This document shows positions 58,368-64,000 of a stretch of DNA of 64,000 bases, piece by piece (position 1 is the first letter of the stretch; every line of letters begins with the position of its first letter). Position numbers and translations under genes: made by a program. The DNA is taken from assembly GCF_004027225.2 (NCBI RefSeq), contig NC_044288.2, positions 3,006,719 to 3,070,718 on the forward strand, written 5' to 3'. The notes under the pieces are model-generated. The model was not told the origin of the DNA, ran no database searches, and saw nothing but the letters and a program-made list of their open reading frames with translations. The DNA is from Strigops habroptila (Eukaryota; Chordata; Aves; Psittaciformes; Psittacidae).

Positions 58368-64000
<5,633 letters not shown>

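Overview
This is a 64 kb piece of a vertebrate nuclear genome, almost certainly from a bird. All genes are interrupted by GT-AG introns. The dominant interspersed repeat is the CR1 non-LTR retrotransposon, with about 27 recognisable pieces that all come from the 3' part of the element. No Alu or L1 sequence was recognised. Introns are compact and three strong CpG islands mark promoters. The four genes are ZCCHC17 (minus strand), then SNRNP40, NKAIN1 and PUM1 (all plus strand). This matches the gene order and relative orientations I recall for human 1p35.2 (PUM1-NKAIN1-SNRNP40-ZCCHC17, whole block inverted). From memory, the chicken equivalent lies on a microchromosome. I cannot name the species.

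Layout. Positions 1-11570 hold ZCCHC17 on the minus strand. Six coding exons are visible; the lysine-rich C-terminal exon lies beyond the left edge. Positions 11448-11858 are a compact head-to-head promoter with four CCAAT boxes and a YY1-type motif, shared by ZCCHC17 and SNRNP40. Positions 11859-20323 carry all ten coding exons of SNRNP40 (383 codons, seven WD40 repeats). Positions 20.7-25.4 kb are intergenic. Positions 25.4-51.98 kb hold NKAIN1: CpG island, a 54-nt first coding exon at 26079-26132, a 16 kb first intron, five short internal exons, a ten-nucleotide coding tail and a probable 2 kb 3' UTR. The protein is 207 aa. Positions 53-57.6 kb are intergenic and free of CR1. From 57.65 kb to the right edge is the 5' end of PUM1: a ZNF143-like motif pair, a large CpG island, a non-coding first exon with a five-codon uORF, and the first coding exon (121 codons).

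The genes do not form one pathway. SNRNP40 is a U5 snRNP/spliceosome WD40 protein, ZCCHC17 is a nucleolar S1/zinc-knuckle RNA-binding protein, PUM1 is a 3' UTR-binding translational repressor, and NKAIN1 is a small four-pass membrane protein that interacts with the Na,K-ATPase beta subunit in neurons. Three of the four are RNA-handling housekeeping genes with CpG-island promoters.

I found no novel enzymatic or defence system. The observations most worth a second look are regulatory: a POU octamer one base from an RFX X-box in NKAIN1 intron 1 plus further X-boxes there; uORFs in ZCCHC17 and PUM1; overlapping splice donors in ZCCHC17 where the downstream choice gives an immediate stop; CR1 tails lying very close to 3' splice sites; a folded-back CR1 3' end; a 22-bp minisatellite; and a CR1 subfamily marker shared by two copies 19 kb apart. 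All identifications come from reading the sequence and from remembered family knowledge. No database search was run.
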